Assembly (NCBI GenBank): GCA_964408025.1
Contig: CAYOXX010000004.1
Span: 1-64,000, forward strand
Direction: 5' to 3'
Source: CAYOXX01 sp964408025
GTDB lineage: Bacteria; Acidobacteriota; DATKUA01
DNA length: 64,000 nt
The stretch's first letter is position 1, and every line of letters begins with the position of its first letter. The position numbers and the translations under genes were made by a program. The notes under the pieces were generated by a model. That model worked only from the letters and a program-made list of their open reading frames with translations. It was not told the DNA's origin and ran no database searches. This document shows positions 17,849 through 26,416 of the stretch, piece by piece.

Positions 17849-18709
17849 TTACCCTCTTAGACGATGATGGCGGGTGGAACGTTCGCTCGCACGAGCGGGC
17901 GATTTCGGACCGCGTCGGCGGCCGGCGACGCGCTGCAGCTGGCTCAGTCGAGTCCAACCCTTCTCGCGCGCCAAATCGATGAGCCGCAGGAAGACGACAG
18001 CGGTGGCGGCGGCATCGCCGAGGGCGCGATGCCGCCGCTTGACCTCCACTCCGAAGTAGCGGGCCACCGAATCGAGACGGTAGTCCTCGAGGCCGGGGAC
18101 CAGCGCCCGCGAGAGCCGCACCGTGCACAGGGCGCTGTTGAGCAGCCCGACGTCAAGGGTCCGCCCCAGCTCGGCGTTGATGAAGTTCATGTCGAAGGGG
18201 CTGTTATGGGCCACCAGAACCCTGTCGCCCAGCAGCTCCAGTAGCGGTGCAGCAACCTCGGCGAAGGGCGGCGCATCGGACACCATGGCGTCCGAAATGC
18301 CTGTCAGATCTTCGATCCGGGCCGGGATCGGGATGCCCGGATTGACGAGCGTGACGAAGTCGTCCACGACCTCACCGGCGTCAACCAGGATGACAGCGAT
18401 CTCGGTAATCCGGTGCTCCGCCGAGGGCATGCCGGTGGTCTCAACGTCGACCACGGCGAAGGAGACTTCGGCGATCCCCGGATCGCCTTTGTCTCTCTCT
18501 ACGAGGACGACCTCGCCGGAGCGGCTAACGCGGATGCGCCCGTCGGGCGCCAGCCCGCGGGTGACGATGCTGCGGGCTGCCGCCTCGTCGCAGTTGGCCA
18601 GCCCGAGCAAATCGCGGCAGACCTCTGCGGCGCCGGCGCGGCCGCCGGATAGACGCAGGTGAGCGATGATTTTCTCGATCAGTTGCGACTGCGAAGCCAA
18701 CGCCGTCAC
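17849..18709 (-). CDS. DnaQ-like 3'-5' exonuclease domain protein
   Basis: 286 residues. An N-terminal ~85-residue helical, winged-helix-like region (SQLIEKIIAHLRLSGGRAGA) precedes a DEDDh exonuclease. The catalytic residues are visible as FAVVDVETTG (Asp, Glu), VLVAHNSPFDMNF (Asp) and HRALGDAAATA (His, Asp). Related proteins include the epsilon proofreading subunit of DNA polymerase III and UvrC-associated exonucleases. The GTG at 18709 is preceded by GGGAGG at ideal spacing, whereas the longer frame to 18868 would run into the divergent pyrE region. Role: nucleic acid trimming in repair or replication. Confidence 0.85.
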   Translation of the reverse strand: MTALASQSQLIEKIIAHLRLSGGRAGAAEVCRDLLGLANCDEAAARSIVTRGLAPDGRIRVSRSGEVVLVERDKGDPGIAEVSFAVVDVETTGMPSAEHRITEIAVILVDAGEVVDDFVTLVNPGIPIPARIEDLTGISDAMVSDAPPFAEVAAPLLELLGDRVLVAHNSPFDMNFINAELGRTLDVGLLNSALCTVRLSRALVPGLEDYRLDSVARYFGVEVKRRHRALGDAAATAVVFLRLIDLAREKGWTRLSQLQRVAGRRRGPKSPARASERSTRHHRLRG

Positions 18710-18818
18710 GGCTTCCTCCCTGGCCGAAGCGCGCGATTCTACCACACCGCGCGCGGCGAGATCACCGGGCTTGTGGGGCCCGAGGCCGCTTGCTATGCTG
18801 TCCACAGGGGAGGAGCAG

Positions 18819-19415
18819 ATGGCCGATATCATGACGAAAGAGGAGCTCGAAGCCGAGCTGACGCGCACCGGCGCGCTGATGGAAGGGCACTTCCTGCTCG
18901 CCTCAGGCCTCCACAGCGGCTACTACCTGCAGTGCGCCCGCCTGCTGCAGCACCCCGACCTTGCCGAGCGGATCGGCGCGTCGATAGCGGCGCTTTTCCC
19001 CGGAGTGGAAATCGACGCCGTGGCAGCGCCGGCCGTCGGCGGCGTCATCGTCGCCCACGAGGTGGCGCGCGCCCTCGGCGTGCGCGCCATCTTCAGCGAG
19101 CGCGAAGCGGGAGTGATGACCTTCCGACGCGGCCTGGGCATCTCCGAGGGCGAGGGCGTGGCCGTGGTCGAGGACGTGATAACGACCGGCGGCTCGATCC
19201 GCGAGACGATCGAGGCGGTCGCCCGGCTGGGCGGCCGCGTGGCGGCCGCGGGCTGCATACTCGACCGCAGCGGCGGCGAGGCAAACCTCAGCACTGCCAC
19301 CCCCCTGAGGGCCCTGCTTACCATCACCTTCCCGACTTACGCGCCCGAGGGCTGTCCCCTCTGCGCCGAGGGGATGCCCCTGGAAAAACCAGGCAGTAAA
19401 ATTCAAGCGCGATAG
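18819..19415 (+). CDS. pyrE: Orotate phosphoribosyltransferase
   Basis: 198 residues. It converts orotate and PRPP to orotidine 5'-phosphate in pyrimidine synthesis. The PRPP-binding motif VAVVEDVITTGGSIRETIEA is intact, and GHFLLASGLHSGYYLQCARL near the N-terminus is typical of the PyrE branch. The C-terminal PLCAEGMPLEKPGS is common in the longer-tailed PyrE of many diderm lineages. The ATG at 18819 has GGGGAGGAG just upstream. It is divergent from the exonuclease gene with a 109-base spacer, and no other pyr genes are nearby. Confidence 0.92.
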   Translation: MADIMTKEELEAELTRTGALMEGHFLLASGLHSGYYLQCARLLQHPDLAERIGASIAALFPGVEIDAVAAPAVGGVIVAHEVARALGVRAIFSEREAGVMTFRRGLGISEGEGVAVVEDVITTGGSIRETIEAVARLGGRVAAAGCILDRSGGEANLSTATPLRALLTITFPTYAPEGCPLCAEGMPLEKPGSKIQAR

Positions 19416-19439
19416 GAGAACGATTTAGACAGGCCAACG

Positions 19440-19732
19440 TCGACGATGCCGGCGCCCTAGCCCGCATATTGCACAAGATTCGGCCGCCCGGCGGCCCCTT
19501 TTCCCGAATCTCCTTGTTGCGGCCGATTTTGGACCCTTGACGTGGCGCAGCCACGCCTGCGGGTCCAAAACCGCCCCCGCCGCGACCTTCGGGAAAATCG
19601 GCTCGCCGGTGACAATATGTAACCTCACAGTCCAGTGGAGAGAGCGCTGGAAAGATCAAAATATCAATCAATTATCACCAGAGCCGGCCAAACCTAGTGC
19701 AATATGCGGGATAGTAGCGCTGCCCGTCGAAG
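19440..19732. repeat. Nested inverted-repeat element in a 540-base gene-free gap
   Basis: The gap between pyrE and the histidine kinase (19416-19957) has no convincing gene. Within it, an outer 18-base arm at 19457-19474 is repeated inverted at 19698-19715 with one mismatch, and weaker pairing continues outward to 19440 and 19732. An inner pair, TTTTCCCGAA at 19499-19508 and TTCGGGAAAA at 19588-19597, flanks a third, TTTTGGACCC at 19527-19536 and GGGTCCAAAA at 19561-19570. The nested arms suggest a MITE-like or structured-RNA element. I see nothing recognisable in 19733-19957. Confidence 0.55.
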
Positions 19733-19957
19733 TCGAGGCAGTAATGGAATTTCCGCAGCGGGCGCTACCTGTCCTCGGGCAGTTGCTCCTTTACGTCGCC
19801 TAAGTTGGAGACGAATAGCCAGTTTCCGATCCGCGGTCAGGCTCGCTTCCGGGCGCCGACACGTGCGGCTGCCCGCGTGCGAGAAAAAGATATGCAGCGG
19901 AGGATTTGCTTTTAGCTCAAACAATGTGAGCGAGGCGGCGTGCAGTCAAGTAGTCCA

Positions 19958-21919
19958 CTACGCCTCGGCCGCTTCCGGGTCCCCACCCCGGTCGGGACTC
20001 TTCAGCAAGGTAAAATGGAAGGCCGCTCCCTTACCCGGCTCTGAATCGACCCATATCCTGCCGCCGTGGTTCTCTACAACCTTCTTCGCGATGGCCAGGC
20101 CGACGCCGGTGCCCTCGACGTCCGCCGGAGCAATCCTGAAGAACACATCGAAGATCTGATCCCTGATGGCGGGGTCCAGTCCGACGCCGTTGTCTTCGAC
20201 TGAAAAGTGGTAGCCGTCGTCATCGTCGATACAGGAGATCTTTACCGCCAGCGGGCGGGATTGGTCGCGATACTTAAAGGCATTGCCGATCAGGTTGCTG
20301 AACAGCTGCTCGATCTGTCGCTCGTCCGCCACCAGCTCGGGCATCTCCTCGATCTCTACTTCAGCCCCCTCGGGGCCGCACCGTGCGCGCTCCTCCAGCA
20401 CCACCGTGCGCACCAGTAATCCCAGATCCAGCGGCGCAAACTCGGCTCCGGCGATGCCGACGCGGCTAAGCTCCAGCAGGTCGTTGATCATCTGCTCCAT
20501 GTGCCCGAGGTTGGCGACGATGCGCCCTATCAGCTTCCGCAGCGTCGGATTCGGAGCATCGCCCACCTCTCTCTCGAGTATCTGGACCATCCCGGAGACG
20601 GAGAAGAGCGGAGACTTTAGATCGTGCGACACGGTGTAGACGAAGCTTTCCAGCTCCTTGTTCTTGGCCAGCACCCTGTCCCGGGCCAGCTTCTGCTCGG
20701 TTACGTCCTCGCTGAACAGAATGATGCCGTGCAGCTTGCCCTCCAGGTCGAAGGTGGGAAAGAAGTTGTGGACAAACCAGTGCTCGCCGCCCGGGGGCGC
20801 GTGCCGAACGGGGTCCGTACGCCGGCTCTCGCCGGCCAGCGCGCCCCGGAAGGCAATCTCCAGCGCCTCGTCCGAAAGCGAAGAGCTCGAGCTCAGGCGG
20901 GTGCTGCCGACAACCGCGTCCTTGTCGCTCGCGCCGACCAGCCGCAGGAAGGCTTCGTTGCAATCGCTACATACTCCCTCCCTGTCGAATATTGCGATGC
21001 TCACCGGCGAGCCGTAAATGATGCGCTGTAGGAACCTCTCGGACTCGGCCAGCGCCTTGGTCCGCTCTTCTACCTTCTGCTCCAGCGTCATGTTCAGGGT
21101 TGTGATCTCTCTGTTGAGCCGCTCCAGCGCGGCGGTCTTCTCCGTGATCTCACTTCGGTTCACGCGTAGCCTGGCCACCATCAGGTTGAACGAGCGCGCC
21201 AAAGTACCGAGCTCGTTGTGAACCTTCAGCTCGACGACCGTGTCGAAATGGCCTTCGGTTACGCGCTCGGTAGCACGGATCAACTCCCTGGTGGGAGTCA
21301 ACACGGTCCGCTGTACGGTGAACAGAAACAGCACGGATATGACAGCCACCCCGAAGATGATACCGCAGCTAACCAAGCCGAAACTGATGAGGGAATCCTG
21401 GAGTTCAGACGTGACGTCGGAGCTGCGGCTGATTCCGACTTCATCAAGGGACCGCAGGCTCTCCGCCATCGACTCGACACGGGAATTCAACTCCACCAGG
21501 GTCTCCAACGCCTCTTCCTCCCGGCCCAGATCCCTGGCGGCGAACAACCGCATAGAAAGGTTCTCAAATTGGAAGTGCTCCGCCTTGAGTTCGTTGATCT
21601 CCTGCAGCTCCTGCACGCCGGCGCTCGACTCCTCGAGCTGGTAAAACTTCTCGTAGACCGCAAAGCTGAGCTCTACGAACTCCTCTTTGTCCTCCTGCCG
21701 CTGGTGGAAGTGATAGTGCTGGCTCAGGAAGTATTGGCGGAACATCAAGGCGGAGATCTCGGTTGACAGCCGACTACTTATCTGCATCGTCTCCGCAGCA
21801 TCCTGCACCCCGCCGGCGAGGGAAATAGTATGCTGGACAATGTAAGTGCCGGCCGCGACGAAAATTACGAGCACAAGAAAAAAGCCGGTTACCATAAGGA
21901 GCCTGATCGACAGCCTCAC
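19958..21919 (-). CDS. Membrane sensor histidine kinase with HAMP and PAS domains
   Basis: 653 residues. A transmembrane helix near residues 7-28 and another near 175-200 bracket a helical periplasmic sensor domain. A HAMP domain follows (TPTRELIRATERVTEGHFDT), then a coiled coil, a PAS domain (RIIYGSPVSIAIFDREGV), the HisKA dimerisation helix with the phospho-accepting His in VSHDLKSPLFSV, and a HATPase domain with NLIGNAFKYR, VEDNGVGLD and GTGVGLAIAKKVVE. All kinase boxes are intact. Its start overlaps the stop of the upstream periplasmic binding lipoprotein by four bases, so the two are probably one sensing unit. No response regulator is adjacent. Confidence 0.93.
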   Translation of the reverse strand: MRLSIRLLMVTGFFLVLVIFVAAGTYIVQHTISLAGGVQDAAETMQISSRLSTEISALMFRQYFLSQHYHFHQRQEDKEEFVELSFAVYEKFYQLEESSAGVQELQEINELKAEHFQFENLSMRLFAARDLGREEEALETLVELNSRVESMAESLRSLDEVGISRSSDVTSELQDSLISFGLVSCGIIFGVAVISVLFLFTVQRTVLTPTRELIRATERVTEGHFDTVVELKVHNELGTLARSFNLMVARLRVNRSEITEKTAALERLNREITTLNMTLEQKVEERTKALAESERFLQRIIYGSPVSIAIFDREGVCSDCNEAFLRLVGASDKDAVVGSTRLSSSSSLSDEALEIAFRGALAGESRRTDPVRHAPPGGEHWFVHNFFPTFDLEGKLHGIILFSEDVTEQKLARDRVLAKNKELESFVYTVSHDLKSPLFSVSGMVQILEREVGDAPNPTLRKLIGRIVANLGHMEQMINDLLELSRVGIAGAEFAPLDLGLLVRTVVLEERARCGPEGAEVEIEEMPELVADERQIEQLFSNLIGNAFKYRDQSRPLAVKISCIDDDDGYHFSVEDNGVGLDPAIRDQIFDVFFRIAPADVEGTGVGLAIAKKVVENHGGRIWVDSEPGKGAAFHFTLLKSPDRGGDPEAAEA

Positions 21920-23106
21920 CGCTCGCTCCCCTCGCTCCCCTCACCCCCTTGACGTCCGGGCGGTGCGACAATCGCACTCGACAGCGCCGGCATTCCCTCC
22001 TCGTACGCCAGCACCGACACCCGCCGCCGGCACTCGCCGTCCCGGAAAATCCTTATCGTCCCGGTCACGCCCCGGAATACCGGACGAGAACCGCCGACTT
22101 CGCCGATGTAGCGGCGGATCATCTCCCTGTTCGCGCCGGCGCTACTCATCGCCTCGGCCAAAAGGAAAACCGCATCGTAAGACAGCGCGCTCACGCTCTC
22201 AGGATCTTGGCCGAACCGTTCCACGTACGCTTGTCTGAAACGCACACCTTCAGGCTCGTCCAGATTCGGGTTGTAAAAGGAGGTAACAAAAATCCGGCAA
22301 TCGCCACGCACATCCATTACCGCTGCAGCGCTTTCTATGTTCAAACTGCCGTCGCCGCACAATACCGTCAAGCTTAATTCGCTATCTCTAAACAATTCCA
22401 ACATCCGGACAAGCTGCGGAGGGCTGCCGGTGAAGAAGACAAGGTCGCACCCCGCCGCCCGGAGCTGCTCGACAACCAACTCCAGCTCCACAGTGCCCTG
22501 CCCATCGTACCAGCCGATATAACGGCACTCAGCACCCAGCTCGGCGAGCCTGTCCAGAAACGCACGGGCCAGGAGTTTGCCATAGTCGTCGTTGACGAAG
22601 ATCACGCCGATACTGCGCCCCCCCAGCTCGCTCAGCGCCACTTCAGCTAGATACCGTCCCTGGGCGTCGTCGTTTGCGCATATCCGGAAGATGAACGGCC
22701 CTACGTGTGCCACAAGCGGATTGGTGCTGTTGGGAACGAGGTTAACTACCTCGTAGCGATTATAAATATGCGCCGCGGGAAGGCTCTCGGCGCTCGTCAC
22801 GTGACCCACGACAGCGAGAATGCGAGGATCGCGAGCCAGCCTGTCCGCGATGGCAACCGCCGCCTGCGCCGGCGGCAGGCCGTCGTCGCTCCCCACAAAC
22901 ACCGCTCTCAGTGGGCGCCCGCCAATACCACCACAGGCGTTTATCTCTCCGAGCGCCAGCTCGATCGGCTCGCGAATCAAAGCCACGTCGGGAGCCCCTA
23001 TATAGTAGGCTCCCCGAGAGGAGTTGCAGGCGCCCAGAAGGGAGACGACGACCAAGGCGCTGCAAACCAGAAGCAGCGACGATACAACGCGCTTGCGAGC
23101 AGGCAT
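21916..23106 (-). CDS. Periplasmic substrate-binding lipoprotein, branched-chain amino acid type
   Basis: 396 residues. A lipoprotein signal peptide ends in VVSLLGACNSS, so the Cys is likely lipidated. The rest matches the type I periplasmic binding fold of the LivJ/Peripla_BP_6 family: AVVGHVTSAESLPAAHIYNR, FRICANDDAQGRYLAEVAL, YGKLLARAFLDRL and ALSYDAVFLLAEAM. No ABC permease or ATPase lies nearby; instead the next gene, overlapping by four bases, is a histidine kinase. It probably serves as a ligand receptor for signalling, not for uptake. The ligand is unknown. Confidence 0.88.
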   Translation of the reverse strand: MPARKRVVSSLLLVCSALVVVSLLGACNSSRGAYYIGAPDVALIREPIELALGEINACGGIGGRPLRAVFVGSDDGLPPAQAAVAIADRLARDPRILAVVGHVTSAESLPAAHIYNRYEVVNLVPNSTNPLVAHVGPFIFRICANDDAQGRYLAEVALSELGGRSIGVIFVNDDYGKLLARAFLDRLAELGAECRYIGWYDGQGTVELELVVEQLRAAGCDLVFFTGSPPQLVRMLELFRDSELSLTVLCGDGSLNIESAAAVMDVRGDCRIFVTSFYNPNLDEPEGVRFRQAYVERFGQDPESVSALSYDAVFLLAEAMSSAGANREMIRRYIGEVGGSRPVFRGVTGTIRIFRDGECRRRVSVLAYEEGMPALSSAIVAPPGRQGGEGSEGSER

Positions 23107-23413
23107 AGGCGTCCCTTTTTAGGAAGATTATCCCCGATTGAGCCTAATCACAAGGGCCATCTGAACAGCCACGAAAGACAGGTAAGAAGTAATCCCAGCG
23201 ACTCGATTAGGAACGGCGCTGCGACATGCTTCCAGTGTCAGACGAAAGCCCCAATCAGCCAGCCCCCAGGCTGTCCTGTGAGGGTCCGGGAAATCCAATT
23301 CGGTTGCAGCCGGGCTTAATGCATGGTATCATTATCATACTTTTAAGAGGGATCGTGCAGTAATTGGCAATAATGCCCGCCATGGCTCATACAACCCGCG
23401 GAGTACTTAGGGG
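23107..23413. other. Divergent intergenic region, no gene seen
   Basis: This 307-base spacer lies between the binding-lipoprotein/kinase pair and the exopolysaccharide locus, which diverge from it. It must hold promoters for both, but I could not assign a convincing -35/-10 or sigma-54 site. The AT-rich stretch around 23320-23350 is the likeliest promoter area for the rightward genes. Confidence 0.4.
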
Positions 23414-24532
23414 ATGGGGCAACGCGATTCAGAGAGCATCTATCTCTCCCACTTCGGCTTGAGGCGCAATCCTTTCGCGCTGACGCCAGACCCAAGGTTC
23501 TTCCTCAAGAGCAAGACGCACCTGGACGCCCTCGCCTCCCTTATCTACGGCATCAAGGAACGCAAAGGATTCATACTGCTCACCGGCGAGGTCGGTACTG
23601 GCAAGACCACTGTGCTGCGCACGCTGCTGGAGAGCATCGACCCGAACGTGCTCTTCTCCCACATAATCAACACCGACGTCTCCTTCATCCAGCTCCTGCG
23701 AATGGTCTGCATCGACTTCGGGCTGCCGGTTGACAACCGCACCCGAGTTCAGCTGGTCGATGATCTATACGATTTCCTTGTCGAGACCAGATTGGAAGGC
23801 AGAACCGCTTTGCTGATAGTAGACGAGGCGCAGAACCTGAGCCCGAAGGTTATGGAGAGCCTGAGGATGCTCTCCAATCTCGAAACGCCGCGCGAGAAGC
23901 TCCTGCAGATTCTGCTCTGCGGTCAACCGGAGCTCAGAAAAAAGCTGACGCTCGGCTCCATGCGCCAGCTGGCACAAAGGATCGCAGTAAACGCAGAGCT
24001 GTCGCCCCTTTTACCCCGGGAGGTGGAGCGCTACATCTACCACCGCCTCAAGATCTGCAACTGCAGCGGCGACAAGCTCTTCCCCAACCCGATCGCCGCC
24101 CGCATAGCCGGGCTTTCGCGGGGAATTCCCCGGCTTATAAACATCCTCTGCGACGCCTGCCTGATGCTCTCTTACGCCGAGGGGAAGCGCGTAGTGAGCC
24201 GAGATGTGCTCAGAATCGCGGCCGACCAGTGTATGGTTATCGACACGCAGCCGGGAGCGGAGGACGCCTCGCCGGTGCCCTTATGGGCCACTGGACACGA
24301 AAAGATGGAGGAAAATACGGGCGCCAAGAAGGGCTTTGTTCTACGAAGCCTCGCCGCGATCGTCGCCCGTGTGGCGGCGATATTCCTCATCTTCCTCTTG
24401 ATCGTCGTCTCAGGCGTACTGGCCCGACCGGCCGACCCGGCAGCCCCCTCGAAACCGCCAGAGGTGATGTGTAATAATGATTCCGCCAGCCGCTCGTCGC
24501 CGGAGATGGAGGTGGGGGTGGGGGGCGACTGA
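23414..24532 (+). CDS. ExeA/GspA-like AAA ATPase of an exopolysaccharide locus
   Basis: 372 residues. It begins YLSHFGLRRNPFALTPDPRF, the usual start of ExeA-type and XrtA/PEP-CTERM-associated secretion ATPases. Walker A is LLTGEVGTGKTTVLRTLL and Walker B ALLIVDEAQNLS; SRGIPRLINILCDACLM is the C-terminal sensor region. A single transmembrane helix near residues 315-340 (FLIFLLIVVSGVLA) suggests anchoring with a short periplasmic tail. It heads the run of kinase-like, Wza-like and Wzz-like genes, an order seen in exosortase-linked polysaccharide loci, though no exosortase is in this window. Confidence 0.85.
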   Translation: MGQRDSESIYLSHFGLRRNPFALTPDPRFFLKSKTHLDALASLIYGIKERKGFILLTGEVGTGKTTVLRTLLESIDPNVLFSHIINTDVSFIQLLRMVCIDFGLPVDNRTRVQLVDDLYDFLVETRLEGRTALLIVDEAQNLSPKVMESLRMLSNLETPREKLLQILLCGQPELRKKLTLGSMRQLAQRIAVNAELSPLLPREVERYIYHRLKICNCSGDKLFPNPIAARIAGLSRGIPRLINILCDACLMLSYAEGKRVVSRDVLRIAADQCMVIDTQPGAEDASPVPLWATGHEKMEENTGAKKGFVLRSLAAIVARVAAIFLIFLLIVVSGVLARPADPAAPSKPPEVMCNNDSASRSSPEMEVGVGGD

Positions 24533-24566
24533 TCTCAAGAAGCAACCACAACGGAGTGACAAGCCG

Positions 24567-25349
24567 ATGGGAAAACTATGGGATGCTCTCAAGAAGGCCG
24601 ATAGGGAGGGCGACGCGAACTACGTAAGCAAGTACGAAGGCTCCCTGGAGGACCCCCCCGCCGAATACGCCGGCGATCTCGATCTCTGCCTGACGACGAA
24701 CATGGCCGAGGAGTACCGCAAGCTCATGAAGATCCTGAGCAAGTTGGGTCAGGAGAAGAACCTGGAGATCACGATGCTGATGGTGACCAGCTCCAGCGCC
24801 GGCGAAGGCGTCACCACAATCGCCGCCTCGCTGGCGGCGGGGATCGCCAAAGACATGCGCAACAGAAGCGTGCTGCTGGTTGACTCCAACCTCCGCACCC
24901 CCGACATCCACACGATGTTCAACCTGCTGCCCGCGCCTGGCCTGATCGAGGTGGTGACCGACTTCGAGCACCGCAAGGAGTTCCTGAGGGCCAGCCCGAT
25001 CCGCCTGGTGCCCAACCTCCACATCCTCACCGCCGGCAACATCGACATCATCGACTCCAACCCGCTCGAGATCCTGGAGAGCAAGCGCCTGATCACCTTC
25101 CTCGACGAGCTTCGGGGCGCCTACGACTTGGTTGTTCTCGATTGCCCCCCCGTCAACCCGTACTCCGACGCCCTCAGCCTCGCTCCCCACCTGGACGGCG
25201 CAATCCTGGTGGTCGACGCCGTCTCTACCCGCTGGGAGGTTGTTCGGAAGGCGCAGGAGAACCTTGATTTCGCCAACGCTAATCTGCTGGGAGTGTTGCT
25301 CAACAAGCGTAAGTTGGTCATCCCGAAATCAGTCTACAAACGTCTGTAA
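24567..25349 (+). CDS. CpsD/CapB-like tyrosine-kinase-family P-loop protein, Walker A lysine missing
   Basis: 260 residues, a cytoplasmic bacterial-tyrosine-kinase-like protein. The N-terminus MGKLWDALKKADREG and EEYRKLMKILSKL resemble the leader of CpsD proteins in XrtA-type loci. The Walker A region reads VTSSSAGEGVTTIAASLA, with Val where the ATP-binding Lys normally lies. Walker A' (VLLVDSNLRTPDIH) and Walker B (LVVLDCPPV) remain. The C-terminus has a single Tyr (KSVYKRL) and no tyrosine cluster. It may be a weak or inactive kinase that still regulates chain length with the Wzz-like protein downstream. The ATG at 24567 is preferred over an upstream in-frame ATG. Confidence 0.82.
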   Translation: MGKLWDALKKADREGDANYVSKYEGSLEDPPAEYAGDLDLCLTTNMAEEYRKLMKILSKLGQEKNLEITMLMVTSSSAGEGVTTIAASLAAGIAKDMRNRSVLLVDSNLRTPDIHTMFNLLPAPGLIEVVTDFEHRKEFLRASPIRLVPNLHILTAGNIDIIDSNPLEILESKRLITFLDELRGAYDLVVLDCPPVNPYSDALSLAPHLDGAILVVDAVSTRWEVVRKAQENLDFANANLLGVLLNKRKLVIPKSVYKRL

Positions 25350-25380
25350 ACGAACCTGGAGAAAGGGGCAGCTAGTAGCC

Positions 25381-26409
25381 ATGAGAAATCGATTCGGAAA
25401 CCTCAGCCTCGCCGTCGCTGCCGCTGTCGTCGCGTCGGCTCTGCTCGGCAGCGGCTGCGCGACCGGAATCAGGCCGCCGGCGATCGAGATCCCGGAAGAC
25501 GAGGCGTTCGACCCCTACGCCCCCGTACCGCCGCCGCCTCACTACTCGATCCGCCGCGGCGATACGCTCAGCGTCCACTTCCTCTACAACCCGGAGCTCA
25601 GCGTCGAGGGGGTTCCGGTCAGAGAAGACGGCATGATCACGTTGCCGGTGATCGGCGATATCGCCGCTGCCGACCAGTCGCCGGACCAGCTAACTGAGGA
25701 CGTGCGCCAGCGCTACCTTCAATATGTTGAGGAATCGGGATACGGCACCTACCTGCGCGCCGGCGACGAGTTGCAGCTGCGGTTCACCTACAACCCGCAG
25801 CTCAACCAGCGCTCATTCGTGCGGCCCGACGGCAGGATCTCCCTGTTGCTGCTCGGAGACCTGGAGGCCGACGGCATTCCGTTCACCGAGTTCGAGCAGA
25901 CAGTTCGCGAAGGGTACGCCGAATACATCCAGGGCCCGGAGCTGTCGGTATACCTGCTGTCGACCAGGACCAAGCGGATCTATACCGATCCGGGGGACAT
26001 CACCGTCCTCGTCTACACCACTCAGCCCAAGCAGGTCTTCGTCGGCGGCGAGGTAATGGAGGCGACGATCATCGAATTCCACGATTGGCTGACACCCTGG
26101 CAGGCGATCATGCAGGCCAAGGGTTTGACGGAGCGCGCCGATCCGCGCAGGGCGATCTACATCACGCGCGACGCCGACGGTCGCGCGGTGGCCACTAAGC
26201 TCGACCTCTCGGCCTACCTACACAGCGGAATGCGCAACACCAGCCTCTATATGCGCCACGGCGACGTGCTGATCATCCCGCGTACCGGCGTGTCCAAGCT
26301 CAACATGTTCGTCGAACAATACATCCGCAACAACCTCCCGATCCGTACAAGCTTCGTCTTCTCCTACGTGGTAAACAGGTACGGTGGTGGTGGAGGTATC
26401 ATCTATTAG
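25381..26409 (+). CDS. Polysaccharide export lipoprotein, Wza-like
   Basis: 342 residues. A lipoprotein signal (VVASALLGSGCATG) is followed by two export-domain blocks, HYSIRRGDTLSVHFLYNPEL and LRAGDELQLRFTYNPQLNQR, each linked to an SLBB-type strand such as VFVGGEVMEATI. This is the Poly_export/SLBB arrangement of Wza outer-membrane export channels. The duplicated export domain is unusual compared with the single block of many members. The ATG at 25381 begins the lipoprotein signal. It lies between the kinase-like gene and a small exported protein, in the expected order for capsule or exopolysaccharide export. Confidence 0.87.
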   Translation: MRNRFGNLSLAVAAAVVASALLGSGCATGIRPPAIEIPEDEAFDPYAPVPPPPHYSIRRGDTLSVHFLYNPELSVEGVPVREDGMITLPVIGDIAAADQSPDQLTEDVRQRYLQYVEESGYGTYLRAGDELQLRFTYNPQLNQRSFVRPDGRISLLLLGDLEADGIPFTEFEQTVREGYAEYIQGPELSVYLLSTRTKRIYTDPGDITVLVYTTQPKQVFVGGEVMEATIIEFHDWLTPWQAIMQAKGLTERADPRRAIYITRDADGRAVATKLDLSAYLHSGMRNTSLYMRHGDVLIIPRTGVSKLNMFVEQYIRNNLPIRTSFVFSYVVNRYGGGGGIIY

Positions 26410-26416
26410 GTCAGAC

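Noticed and set aside
19425..19628. Frame of 67 residues inside the nested inverted repeats
   Set aside because: No RBS, and the sequence is dictated by inverted-repeat arms; a GNAT-like VDDAGALARI stretch on the other strand is too short to call.
23300..23413. Sigma-54 promoter before the ExeA-like gene (TTGGCAATAATGCCCGC)
   Set aside because: The spacing between GG and GC does not match the -24/-12 consensus.
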